From Haloarcula marismortui ATCC 43049 (GTDB taxonomy: Archaea; Halobacteriota; Halobacteria; Halobacteriales; Haloarculaceae), in assembly GCF_000011085.1 (NCBI RefSeq), contig NC_006397.1, positions 186,001 to 250,000 on the forward strand: 64,000 nucleotides of DNA, in the 5' to 3' direction. Both the position numbers and the translations under genes were made by a program. Below the pieces are notes generated by a model. It saw only the letters and a list, made by a program, of their open reading frames with translations, did no database searches and had not been told where the DNA came from. Below, in pieces: positions 51,545 to 58,370 of this stretch (position 1 is the first letter of the stretch; each line of letters opens with the position of its first letter).

Positions 51545-51590
51545 TTCGGGGCGAACGTGCCGCCCTTCAGAGCGGGGAGGATGGCAAGAA
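51545..51590 (+). mobile_element. Right end of an IS200/IS605 (TnpB) element
   Basis: Two adjoining stems, TTCG-GGG-CGAA (51545-51555) and CCGC-CCTTCAGA-GCGG (51560-51575), are followed by GGAGGATGGCAAG. This is the layout of haloarchaeal TnpB-element right ends, which also form the 3' part of the guide RNA. No transposase gene remains, so it is a solo remnant. It lies directly before a protein fragment. Confidence 0.6.
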
Positions 51591-51596
51591 TCCGGT

Positions 51597-51737
51597 GGGG
51601 CCGACGAACGGCTGGCCGATGAAGGCATCGTCGTCCGTTCGCTACCCGAGCCATCGGCGGTGCGGGCGTCGACACACGCAGTCAATACTGAGTCAGAAGT
51701 CGACCGGCTTGCGACGGCACTGACGGCGGAATTCTGA
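51597..51737 (+). pseudogene. C-terminal fragment of a class V aminotransferase (cysteine-desulfurase-like)
   Basis: An open stretch without a start encodes 'ADERLADEGIVVRSLPEPSA' then 'VRASTHAVNTESEVDRLATA' and stops at TGA 51735-51737. 'Gly-Ile-x-Val-Arg-x-x-Pro', 'R-x-S-x-H' and 'N-T-x-x-E-V-D-R-L' are the usual end of SufS/cysteine-desulfurase-type aminotransferases. The rest of the gene is gone and the TnpB-element end stands where it would continue. A desulfurase relic inside a sulfur-carrier locus suggests loss of a once-functional member. Confidence 0.7.
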
Positions 51738-51746
51738 CGTACCGAG

Positions 51747-52457
51747 TCAGTCGAGTCGACCCGGTCGCCGCTGATGGGTGGCGACCAGTCCGAGGAAGTT
51801 CTCGAACACCGTCGTCGCCTCCCGGGCGGCTGCGACCGACTCATCAGTGATCGTTGCCGTTACTGTCTCCCGCCGTTCGTCGGTGAGGTCCTTGTTGCCG
51901 ATGACCCACTCGGCTGTCTCGCGGTCGTACTCGGGGTGGAACTGCACGCCGTAGCGTGTGCCGAGCCGAAACGCCTGTATGCCGTACTGGTTTCGCGCCA
52001 GTTCTACCGCACCCGCAGGCAGTTCGGCGACGCGGTCAGAGTGTGTCTGGAACGCGGTGAACGACGGCGACATATCGGCAAACAGCGGGTCCTCGCCTCG
52101 CCGGTGAACTGTTCGGTATCCGAGTTCGTGTTCGCCCATGTCGACCACGCGCCCACCGAGAGACTGCGCAAGGAACTGGTGGCCCCAGCAAATCCCCAGG
52201 GTTGGTACGTCCGCCCGGTGGACGTCCCGGACCCACGACGTGAGGTCGTGAATCCAGCCGTGGTCGTCGTACACCGATGTCTGTGACCCACTGATAACCA
52301 CGCCGTCGTACCGCCAGTCGCCGCCCGCGGGCACCGGTGGGAGATGACCATCGCTGACTTTGTACACCGTCGTCTCGGCGTCAAGCGACCGGGTCAGGTT
52401 TCGTTCTGCGGGTGTCTCACCGACTGATGCATCGACGATTGCGATTGTCTGGTTCAT
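51747..52457 (-). CDS. Class I glutamine amidotransferase-like protein
   Basis: 236 residues. The nucleophilic Cys is in 'VPTLGICWGHQFLAQSLGGR' and the catalytic His and Glu in 'RYGVQFHPEYDRETAEWVIG'. The N-terminus is 'IAIVDASVGETPAERNLTRS'. It is a stand-alone GATase related to the GMP-synthase glutaminase domain or to gamma-glutamyl peptidases. It follows the DsrE gene by 41 bases. Cleavage of gamma-glutamyl thiols is an attractive idea in this sulfur setting but is only a guess. Confidence 0.82.
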   Translation of the reverse strand: MNQTIAIVDASVGETPAERNLTRSLDAETTVYKVSDGHLPPVPAGGDWRYDGVVISGSQTSVYDDHGWIHDLTSWVRDVHRADVPTLGICWGHQFLAQSLGGRVVDMGEHELGYRTVHRRGEDPLFADMSPSFTAFQTHSDRVAELPAGAVELARNQYGIQAFRLGTRYGVQFHPEYDRETAEWVIGNKDLTDERRETVTATITDESVAAAREATTVFENFLGLVATHQRRPGRLD

Positions 52458-52498
52458 GTTTGGGGGGCCGGGAAAAGCCGCTCAGTGGCTCTCGTCGC

Positions 52499-53071
52499 TC
52501 AGACGAGCAGTTGGATGTCGGACTCGGCCATATGCTGGAGCGCAGTGGCCGCCCCGACGCCGACAGTAACGTCGTCGTAGAAGTCGTCCTCGTCGTAGTC
52601 CATCAGTTCGATGGTCATCTGACAGGCCTGCAGTTCGACGCCCTGATCCAGCGACAGCTCAATGAGTTCGTCGATCGTCGCCGTCCCGTTGTCGTCGATA
52701 CGCTTTTCCATCATCCGCGTCGCCATGCGGTCCATGCCAGGCAGCGCCGCGAGCGCGTTCGGCATCGGCATGTTCGGGTTGCCGACGGCCGACAACTGGA
52801 GGTTCTCGGACTTCTCCTCGTGGAGGATATCCAGACCCCAGAACGTGTGGAACACGACCACGTCCCAGCCGAACGCGGCCGCGGTGCTGGCGAGAATGAG
52901 CGGCGGATATGCCATGTCAAACGACCCTTGGGTCGCGACGATAGTCATCTTCTTTTGCTCGTCGTCGGCTTCCAAGTCAGCGACGGTCTCTTCGAGCTCT
53001 TCGATCCGAGCCTGCAGCTCCGCCTCGGTCATCGAATCGCCGTCGCCCGCCGATGGTGTGTCCGTGCTCAT
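52499..53071 (-). CDS. DsrE/F-family sulfur-relay protein
   Basis: 190 residues. An N-terminal coiled-coil stretch ('MTEAELQARIEELEETVADL') precedes a DsrE-like fold with 'MTIVATQGSFDMAYPPLILA', 'GWDVVVFHTFWGLDILHEEK' and the Cys region 'DQGVELQACQMTIELMDYDE', whose Cys is the likely sulfur carrier. ATG at 53071 is two bases after the TusA gene ends; an upstream in-frame start would add a basic stretch that overlaps TusA. TusA-DsrE pairs move persulfide sulfur in the cytoplasm. Confidence 0.87.
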   Translation of the reverse strand: MSTDTPSAGDGDSMTEAELQARIEELEETVADLEADDEQKKMTIVATQGSFDMAYPPLILASTAAAFGWDVVVFHTFWGLDILHEEKSENLQLSAVGNPNMPMPNALAALPGMDRMATRMMEKRIDDNGTATIDELIELSLDQGVELQACQMTIELMDYDEDDFYDDVTVGVGAATALQHMAESDIQLLV

Positions 53072-53072
53072 T

Positions 53073-53318
53073 TTAGTCCGTCTTCTCGACGTAGTGTTTG
53101 TACACGTCGCCTTCGTCGACCTGTTCGAGTAGTGCCACGCCGTTCGTTCCCTCGGCCCAGCCCTCGATGTCACTCATACTGCCGCTGTCGGTCGCGATGA
53201 CCTCCAGTACTGACCCCTCGGCGAGGTCGTCTATCGCCTGTTTCGTCTTGACGACCGGCATTGGGCACGATGCACCTTTCACGTCGAGCGTCTCTGCGAT
53301 GTCGAATGCTTCACTCAT
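53073..53318 (-). CDS. tusA: TusA-family sulfur carrier, second copy
   Basis: 81 residues. The active Cys is in 'ETLDVKGASCPMPVVKTKQA' followed by 'IDDLAEGSVLEVIATDSGSM'. It starts with 'MSEAFDIAETL'; a longer frame adds unrelated residues. It is first in the operon tusA-DsrE-GATase. A 12-base motif that recurs before the divergent rhodanese gene lies 35-46 bases upstream of this start. Confidence 0.9.
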   Translation of the reverse strand: MSEAFDIAETLDVKGASCPMPVVKTKQAIDDLAEGSVLEVIATDSGSMSDIEGWAEGTNGVALLEQVDEGDVYKHYVEKTD

Positions 53319-53352
53319 TGTTGGAAAGACTCCAGCTACTGTATTGGAGCTA

Positions 53353-53364
53353 CTACACAATATC
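53353..53364 (+). promoter_or_regulatory. CTACACAATATC motif at the second tusA promoter
   Basis: The 12-mer CTACACAATATC lies 35-46 bases before the ATG at 53318. Its exact reverse complement is at 53497-53508. A weaker ACAATAT is at 53422-53428. Confidence 0.55.
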
Positions 53365-53496
53365 GGGTGGATGGTTAAAAGAATATCGATTATTGTGCTA
53401 TTCTAGCAACACCATCCTTGGACAATATGCCCTCAAATAGCTTTCAGAGAGTTTCTTATACCATAACTGTACTTTATCGGTGTTCTCTAACGAAAT

Positions 53497-53508
53497 GATA
53501 TTGTGTAG
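53497..53508 (-). promoter_or_regulatory. CTACACAATATC motif (reverse) at the rhodanese gene promoter
   Basis: Exact inverted copy of the motif at 53353-53364. It lies 24 bases upstream of the TTTTATG box (53532-53538) that serves the gene starting at 53568. Two identical sites facing opposite ways suggest one regulator for both directions. Confidence 0.55.
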
Positions 53509-53567
53509 ATTGGGAATTTCTATACAAACTCTTTTATGCCTCAACCCTGTAGCAATGAGTGTACTAC

Positions 53568-54809
53568 ATGAACGCTGAAGACTTCCCGACGCCGGACGCA
53601 GACGTCGAATCGGTCACGCCCGAAACGCTGAAATCGCGTATCGACGACGGAGAGTCGGTCACGATCCTCGACGCGCGTATGTCCGGGGACTACGAGGAAT
53701 GGCACATCGACGGGGAAAACGTCGAATCCATCAACGTCCCGTACTTCCACTTTCTGGAAGACGAGCTAGATGCAGACATCATCGCGGACGTGCCGGACGA
53801 CCGCGAAGTCACGGTTCTCTGTGCGAAAGGTGGGGCCAGCGAGTATGTCGCGGGCACACTCGCAGACCGCGGCTACGACGTTCACCACCTCGAAGACGGC
53901 ATGAACGGGTGGGCGCGCATCTACGAGACCGTCGAAGTCACTGACTACGACGGAGCCGGCACACTCCTACAGTACCAGCGGCCGTCCTCCGGCTGTCTCG
54001 GCTATCTGGTCTACGACGACGGCGAAGCCGCTATCATCGACCCGTTGCGCGCCTTTGCCGACCGATACTTCGACGATGCTGACGAGCTGGGCGTCGACCT
54101 GAAATACGCGCTTGACACGCACATCCACGCGGACCACATTTCGGGGGTCCGCGGCCTCGATGCGGCGGGCGTCGAGGGCGTCATCCCCGCAGCCGCCGTG
54201 GACCGCGGGGTCACCTACGCCGCGGAGCAGAGCTCCGCGAGCCCTGTCTCGCAAGCTCGGCAGGACGCCGACGACCTGACGACTGCCGAGGACGGCGACA
54301 CCTTCGAGGTTGGCGACGTCACCATCGAGACCGTCGCGACACCCGGCCACACGACCGGGATGACCTCGTATCTCGTCGACGACAGCCTGCTCGCCACCGG
54401 TGACGGGCTTTTCATCGAGAGTGTCGCCCGACCGGACCTCGAAGAGGGCGACGAGGGCGCACCCGACGCAGCTCGGATGCTCTATGAGTCATTGCAGGAG
54501 CGCGTGCTGACACTGCCCGATGATACGCTCATCGGGGGCGCGCACTTCAGCGACGCGGCCGAACCGGCGAACGACGGCACCTACACCGCACCGATCGGCC
54601 AGCTTGTCGAGGAGATGGACGCTCTCACTATGGACGAGGACGACTTCGTCGAGACGATTCTGGCCGATATGCCACCGCGACCGGCGAACTACGAGGACAT
54701 CATCGCGACGAACCTCGGCCAGAACACCGTCGACGACGAGGAGGCGTTCACGCTGGAACTCGGACCGAACAACTGCGCGGCGAGCCAGGAATCGCTCGCG
54801 GGTGACTAA
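53568..54809 (+). CDS. Rhodanese-metallo-beta-lactamase fusion (persulfide-dioxygenase-like)
   Basis: 413 residues. Residues about 10-120 are a rhodanese: 'SVTILDARMSGDYEEWHIDG' and the active loop 'VTVLCAKGGASEYVAGTL'. Residues about 130-400 are a metallo-hydrolase with 'ALDTHIHADHISGVRGL', 'VETIATPGHTTGM'-like and 'LATGDGLFIESVARPDL' segments. ETHE1-type persulfide dioxygenases have this second fold and use mononuclear iron. Known bacterial fusions usually carry the rhodanese last; here it is first. The ATG at 53568 fits the TATA box; a GTG three codons earlier is possible. It likely converts persulfides to sulfite or thiosulfate. Confidence 0.85.
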   Translation: MNAEDFPTPDADVESVTPETLKSRIDDGESVTILDARMSGDYEEWHIDGENVESINVPYFHFLEDELDADIIADVPDDREVTVLCAKGGASEYVAGTLADRGYDVHHLEDGMNGWARIYETVEVTDYDGAGTLLQYQRPSSGCLGYLVYDDGEAAIIDPLRAFADRYFDDADELGVDLKYALDTHIHADHISGVRGLDAAGVEGVIPAAAVDRGVTYAAEQSSASPVSQARQDADDLTTAEDGDTFEVGDVTIETVATPGHTTGMTSYLVDDSLLATGDGLFIESVARPDLEEGDEGAPDAARMLYESLQERVLTLPDDTLIGGAHFSDAAEPANDGTYTAPIGQLVEEMDALTMDEDDFVETILADMPPRPANYEDIIATNLGQNTVDDEEAFTLELGPNNCAASQESLAGD

Positions 54810-54815
54810 CCGTCG

Positions 54816-55307
54816 ATGGTAGCTGACCCTGTCCCGCTGCAACTGGCCGCCGAGCTGTTCCCCAACGGTATCAGCCGGTACGCCATCGGCGGCCTCTTCG
54901 TCGGTCTCGGCGCGGCGGTAATCTACGTGGGCACCGGCATTAGCGCCGGCGCGAGCACGTTCCTCGAATCGACGCTGTCGTACGTCTCCGGCCAGTCGCG
55001 GTTCCAGCAGTACGTCGCCTCTCGTGACTGGCGGCTCGTGTTCACGCTCGGCATCATCCTCGGCGCGGCCGTGTACGCGGTCGTCTACCAGGGTGGCGCG
55101 TGGACAACGGATGTCTCCTGGTGGCGGCTGTTGCTTGGTGGCATCTTCGTCGGTATCGGAACCCGCGTCGGGAAGGGCTGTACCTCGGGCCACGGCGTCT
55201 GTGGCGTGGGATCGGCCTCGAAAACGTCACTGGCGGGCGTCCTCGCCTTCCTGCTGGTCGCGATACTGACTGCACAGGTCGTCGCCGCACTGGGGGTGAC
55301 GCCGTAA
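54816..55307 (+). CDS. YeeE/YedE-family membrane protein, first half
   Basis: 163 residues with about four membrane helices. The signature 'GTRVGKGCTSGHGVCGVGSA' holds two Cys of the sort that pass thiosulfate through the transporter TsuA. 'GLGAAVIYVGTGISAGASTF' is near the N-terminus. It follows the rhodanese fusion by six bases and overlaps the next gene by one. Full YedE/TsuA is about 350 residues; this and the next protein look like its two halves. Confidence 0.85.
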   Translation: MVADPVPLQLAAELFPNGISRYAIGGLFVGLGAAVIYVGTGISAGASTFLESTLSYVSGQSRFQQYVASRDWRLVFTLGIILGAAVYAVVYQGGAWTTDVSWWRLLLGGIFVGIGTRVGKGCTSGHGVCGVGSASKTSLAGVLAFLLVAILTAQVVAALGVTP

Positions 55308-55777
55308 TGGCGACGTCGACGGACCGGCACCCGCTGTTCATCCCGCTCGTGCTGGTCGGCGGGCTCATCTTCGGCTTCGGCCTCGGCTACAGCCACATGG
55401 CCCGTCCCGAGGTGGTGCTGAACTTCCTCCAGTTCGAGGACTTCGGCCTGCTGTTCGTGATGTTCGGCGGCGCGGCCGTGACAGGGATCGTGTTCTTTGT
55501 CATGCCGCGCGTGCTGGACCGGGCACCGCTGACCGGCGACCCATTCGAACGTCGGCTGAAGTCCTTCGACCGGAACGTGCTGATCGGCGGCGCGATATTC
55601 GGCGTCGGTTGGGGGCTCTCCGGGATCTGTCCGGGTGCCGCCTATGCCAGCCTCGGCATCGGAAACGTGACTATTCTGTGGGCGCTCGCCGGGATGTTCC
55701 TCGGTGCGTACCTCCAGGGGTGGTGGCGAAGCCGCGCAACCGACGGCGTCGACCCGTCCCCCACGGGAGCGGACTGA
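55307..55777 (+). CDS. YeeE/YedE-family membrane protein, second half
   Basis: 156 residues, about four helices. 'LVGGLIFGFGLGYSHMARPE', 'AVTGIVFFVMPRVLDRAPLT' and 'GWGLSGICPGAAYASLGIGN' are the family marks, with one conserved Cys in 'GICPGAAYA'. The start at 55307 shares a base with the preceding stop (TAATG). With the first half it could make a thiosulfate or sulfur-compound channel. The next gene is a PiT-type permease 19 bases on. Confidence 0.85.
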   Translation: MATSTDRHPLFIPLVLVGGLIFGFGLGYSHMARPEVVLNFLQFEDFGLLFVMFGGAAVTGIVFFVMPRVLDRAPLTGDPFERRLKSFDRNVLIGGAIFGVGWGLSGICPGAAYASLGIGNVTILWALAGMFLGAYLQGWWRSRATDGVDPSPTGAD

Positions 55778-55796
55778 ACGTACCCCGATTTTCACA

Positions 55797-56978
55797 ATGG
55801 AACTCCAGCTTCTCGCGCTCTTCTTGACCGCCGGTCTCGCGAGCCTGTTCATGTCGTGGGTTATCGGTGCTGGCTCTAGCGGCGCGACGCCGTTCGCGCC
55901 CGCTGTCGGTGCCAACGCCATTTCGACGATGCGGGCGGCGTTCATCGTCGGCATCTTTGGTCTCGCGGGCGCGGTGACACAGGGGTCGAACGTCTCGGAA
56001 GCGGTCGGCCGCGGCCTCATCGGCGGCGTCACCCTTCCCGCCACTGGGGTCATCGTCGCGCTGCTGGCCGGCGCTGGGCTCATGGCCGTCGGTATCTACA
56101 CCGGTTACCCCATCGCGACGGCGTTTACTGTGACCGGCGCAATCATCGGTGTCGGGCTGGCCCTCGGTGGCACCCCCGTCTGGGGGAAGTACCAGCAAAT
56201 CGGTGCCGTCTGGGTCCTGACACCGGTCGTCGGCGGCGGTTTCGCCTACGCCATCGCGAGCGTGCTGCCGCGGTCTGATGCCCCCGAAAAGGCCACCATT
56301 CCGACGCTCGCGGCGCTGGTCGGCGTCGTGCTGGCCAACGTCGAGTTCGCGTTTCTCGGGTCCGGCGGCGGCCCCGGTTCGCTGACGAGCCTCGGCCAGC
56401 GACTGCTCGGCATCGACGGCGTCGTGGCGACAGTCGTTCTCTCCGGCACTGTCGCCGCCGTGGTGTGGGCCGCGGTGTACCGAGACATCCGCCACGACGA
56501 GGCGGGCGGACTCAGACACGTCCTGCTAGCGCTCGGTTCTCTGGTCGCCTTTTCAGCCGGTGGGAGTCAGGTCGGGCTGGCGGTCGGTCCGTTGCTCCCA
56601 TTGCTGGACGAGGTTGGGGCGCTCTCGCCAGCGGTCGTCCTGCTGGGGGGTGGCCTCGGAATTCTGGTCGGGTCGTGGACCGGCGCGCCACGGATGATAA
56701 AATCGCTCGCACAGGACTATTCTTCGCTGGGCCCGCGGCGCTCTATCGCCGCGCTCGTCCCCTCGTTCCTCATCGCGCAACTCGCCGTCTTCCTCGGTGT
56801 GCCGGTGTCGTTCAACGAGATTATTGTCAGCGCTATCATCGGGAGCGGTGCCGCAGTCGGCGGCAGCGAGGCGATCGACCCACAGAAGATTGTGGTCACA
56901 GTTGGCGCGTGGGCCGGGTCGTTCACGCTTGCGCTGGCCGTTGGCTTCGGGTCAATGACCGCGATGGGCGCGCTCTGA
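55797..56978 (+). CDS. PiT-family inorganic anion permease
   Basis: A membrane protein of 393 residues. The PiT signature appears twice in degenerate form: 'GANAISTMRAAFIVGIFGLA' with 'AVTQGSNVSEAVGRG' near the start, and 'SFLIAQLAVFLGVPVSFNEI' with 'GSGAAVGGSEAIDPQKIV' near the end. PiT proteins carry phosphate, and some (CysP type) carry sulfate. Since it follows sulfur genes directly, sulfate or thiosulfate transport is more likely than phosphate, but sequence alone does not decide. Confidence 0.85.
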   Translation: MELQLLALFLTAGLASLFMSWVIGAGSSGATPFAPAVGANAISTMRAAFIVGIFGLAGAVTQGSNVSEAVGRGLIGGVTLPATGVIVALLAGAGLMAVGIYTGYPIATAFTVTGAIIGVGLALGGTPVWGKYQQIGAVWVLTPVVGGGFAYAIASVLPRSDAPEKATIPTLAALVGVVLANVEFAFLGSGGGPGSLTSLGQRLLGIDGVVATVVLSGTVAAVVWAAVYRDIRHDEAGGLRHVLLALGSLVAFSAGGSQVGLAVGPLLPLLDEVGALSPAVVLLGGGLGILVGSWTGAPRMIKSLAQDYSSLGPRRSIAALVPSFLIAQLAVFLGVPVSFNEIIVSAIIGSGAAVGGSEAIDPQKIVVTVGAWAGSFTLALAVGFGSMTAMGAL

Positions 56979-56987
56979 CCCCCCGTT

Positions 56988-57827
56988 TCAGGCGGTTCGT
57001 GGCGGCGGGACGAGGTAGACGTTCCCGGTCGCCTGCGCGATGATATCCTCGGAGACGCTGCCGAGCAACAGCCGGCGCATCCGGCTCTGGCCACGAGAGC
57101 CGACGAGCGTTGTCGTTGGCGTCACGGCCGCTTCGACATCGAGAATCTCCTCAGCGGGGTCGCCACGGCGGACCTCGACGTTCGTTTCGATGTCCCACTG
57201 TGACAGTGTGTCGGCGAGCGACGCAAGCTGTTCAGCTGGGTCCGCCTCGCTCGTCGCATCTTTCGGTGATTCCACGTGGACGAGCGTCGCTTCCTGGGTC
57301 GCGTGGCGGAGATACTGAAACGCGTCGAAGGCACGCGTTGCGTTCTCAGAGAAGTCAGTCGCGTAGAGCACCCGCTGGAACAGGTGCTCCCTGAGCACGT
57401 CCGGTTCGTCTGTACTGCGTTCGATGCGGTTGACCAGCAACGGCACCACCGTGGTTCGCGCGAGGTTCCGAGCAGTGGAACCAATGACGCGGTTATTGAG
57501 TGGACTCTGCCCCCGGGACCCGATTATTGTCACGTCGGCTTTCTCTGCCTCCGCGATACCGTTGATGCGGCGGTGGGGAGTCCCACGCACGACGTGGGTC
57601 TCAGTGTCGAACCCGGCGTCCTCCATCACGTTCTGGTACCGCGTAAGTCCCTGTTCCCGTCGCTTGCTGAAGTTCATTCCCGGCATCCCTGCGTGGACGT
57701 TCGATGGGATGACGGTGACAAGGTGGATCGTATCGACACCGATGCGTCCGAGGCACTCAAGACAGGTCTCGTTCTGTATCGCCGCTTCACTCGCCGCCGA
57801 GAGGTCTGTCGCATAGATGGCTCTCAT
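56988..57827 (-). CDS. Tandem universal stress protein (UspA)
   Basis: 279 residues with two Usp domains. The first begins 'MRAIYATDLSAASEAAIQNE' and ends with 'VTIIGSRGQSPLNNRVIGST'. The second begins 'FQRVLYATDFSENATRAFDA' and ends with 'TTLVGSRGQSRMRRLLLGSV'. The 'G-S-R-G-x-9-G-S' loops would bind ATP in both. Its minus-strand promoter overlaps an ACAATATTAA element centred 27-30 bases before the ATG. It converges on the PiT gene and lies among sulfur genes, so a stress role linked to them is likely. Confidence 0.9.
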   Translation of the reverse strand: MRAIYATDLSAASEAAIQNETCLECLGRIGVDTIHLVTVIPSNVHAGMPGMNFSKRREQGLTRYQNVMEDAGFDTETHVVRGTPHRRINGIAEAEKADVTIIGSRGQSPLNNRVIGSTARNLARTTVVPLLVNRIERSTDEPDVLREHLFQRVLYATDFSENATRAFDAFQYLRHATQEATLVHVESPKDATSEADPAEQLASLADTLSQWDIETNVEVRRGDPAEEILDVEAAVTPTTTLVGSRGQSRMRRLLLGSVSEDIIAQATGNVYLVPPPRTA

Positions 57828-57851
57828 ACTCGACAGTACGCAGCCAACTGT

Positions 57852-57863
57852 TAATATTGTTTT
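57852..57863 (-). promoter_or_regulatory. AACAATATTA element at the UspA promoter
   Basis: Minus strand reads AAAACAATATTA, combining a TATA-like box with the ACAATAT core seen at other sulfur-island promoters. The rest of 57828-58205 shows only a second such element near 58095 and no gene. Confidence 0.4.
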
Positions 57864-58182
57864 GTTTGTACAAGACAGCCAGATTTGGATTGGTCTGTAG
57901 AGCTGCTGTCTCACCTGACGGTAGGTCAATCTAGGTAGCCACGCCGTACTGAGAGCCGATTACATAAACGCGACAGAACAGCGCGCGCAACATTATTACG
58001 GGCAAGAAGCAGGGGTTTGAACAGTGACCATATGTGGCCGATATTTGTGTAACGTATGCAGATATCTCCGTGGGATAGCGGTGTGATACCCGTCGATAAT
58101 ATTGTTCGACAGTCCCAAAACTGTTATCAGTACCCTCCGATTAGGGGTGATTGAGTAGAAAAGTATGATACGTTCACGACAG

Positions 58183-58191
58183 CACAATATC
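58183..58191 (+). promoter_or_regulatory. CACAATATC motif before the TauE pair
   Basis: CACAATATC lies 15-23 bases before the ATG at 58206, and a TATG box near 58164-58169 puts transcription at its end. A reverse-strand relative (GAACAATATTATC) is at 58095-58107. This is the same core as at 53353 and 53497. Confidence 0.5.
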
Positions 58192-58205
58192 AGAGGTGAA
58201 TCCCC

Positions 58206-58367
58206 ATGGTAGACCTCGCGGCCTTCACATCGATGGGCGCAGACGGCATCGACGCGGCAATGCTCATCGGCGCGGTGCTGCTGGAGGCGGCCATCCTCTA
58301 CGTCGGGTACGGGGCAGTAGAAGAGGCATTCGGACAGCGTGTCGTCGAGCGGTTACGAGGGGAGTGA
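58206..58367 (+). CDS. 53-residue single-helix membrane protein before the TauE gene
   Basis: A small gene: 'MVDLAAFTSMGADGIDAAML' is followed by a hydrophobic helix 'IGAVLLEAAILYVGYGAVEE' and ends 'AFGQRVVERLRGE'. It begins within 15 bases of a likely regulatory motif and ends three bases before the TauE gene, so the two are co-transcribed. The helix, charged tail and spacing suggest an accessory subunit of the transporter. I do not recognise the family with certainty. Confidence 0.75.
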   Translation: MVDLAAFTSMGADGIDAAMLIGAVLLEAAILYVGYGAVEEAFGQRVVERLRGE

Positions 58368-58370
58368 CGA

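Noticed and set aside
55085-56519. Two long open frames opposite the YedE and PiT genes
   Set aside because: Both are low-complexity translations rich in Pro, Arg and Ala with no motifs, while the other strand has clear membrane-protein motifs. They are antisense shadows of GC-rich coding sequence.
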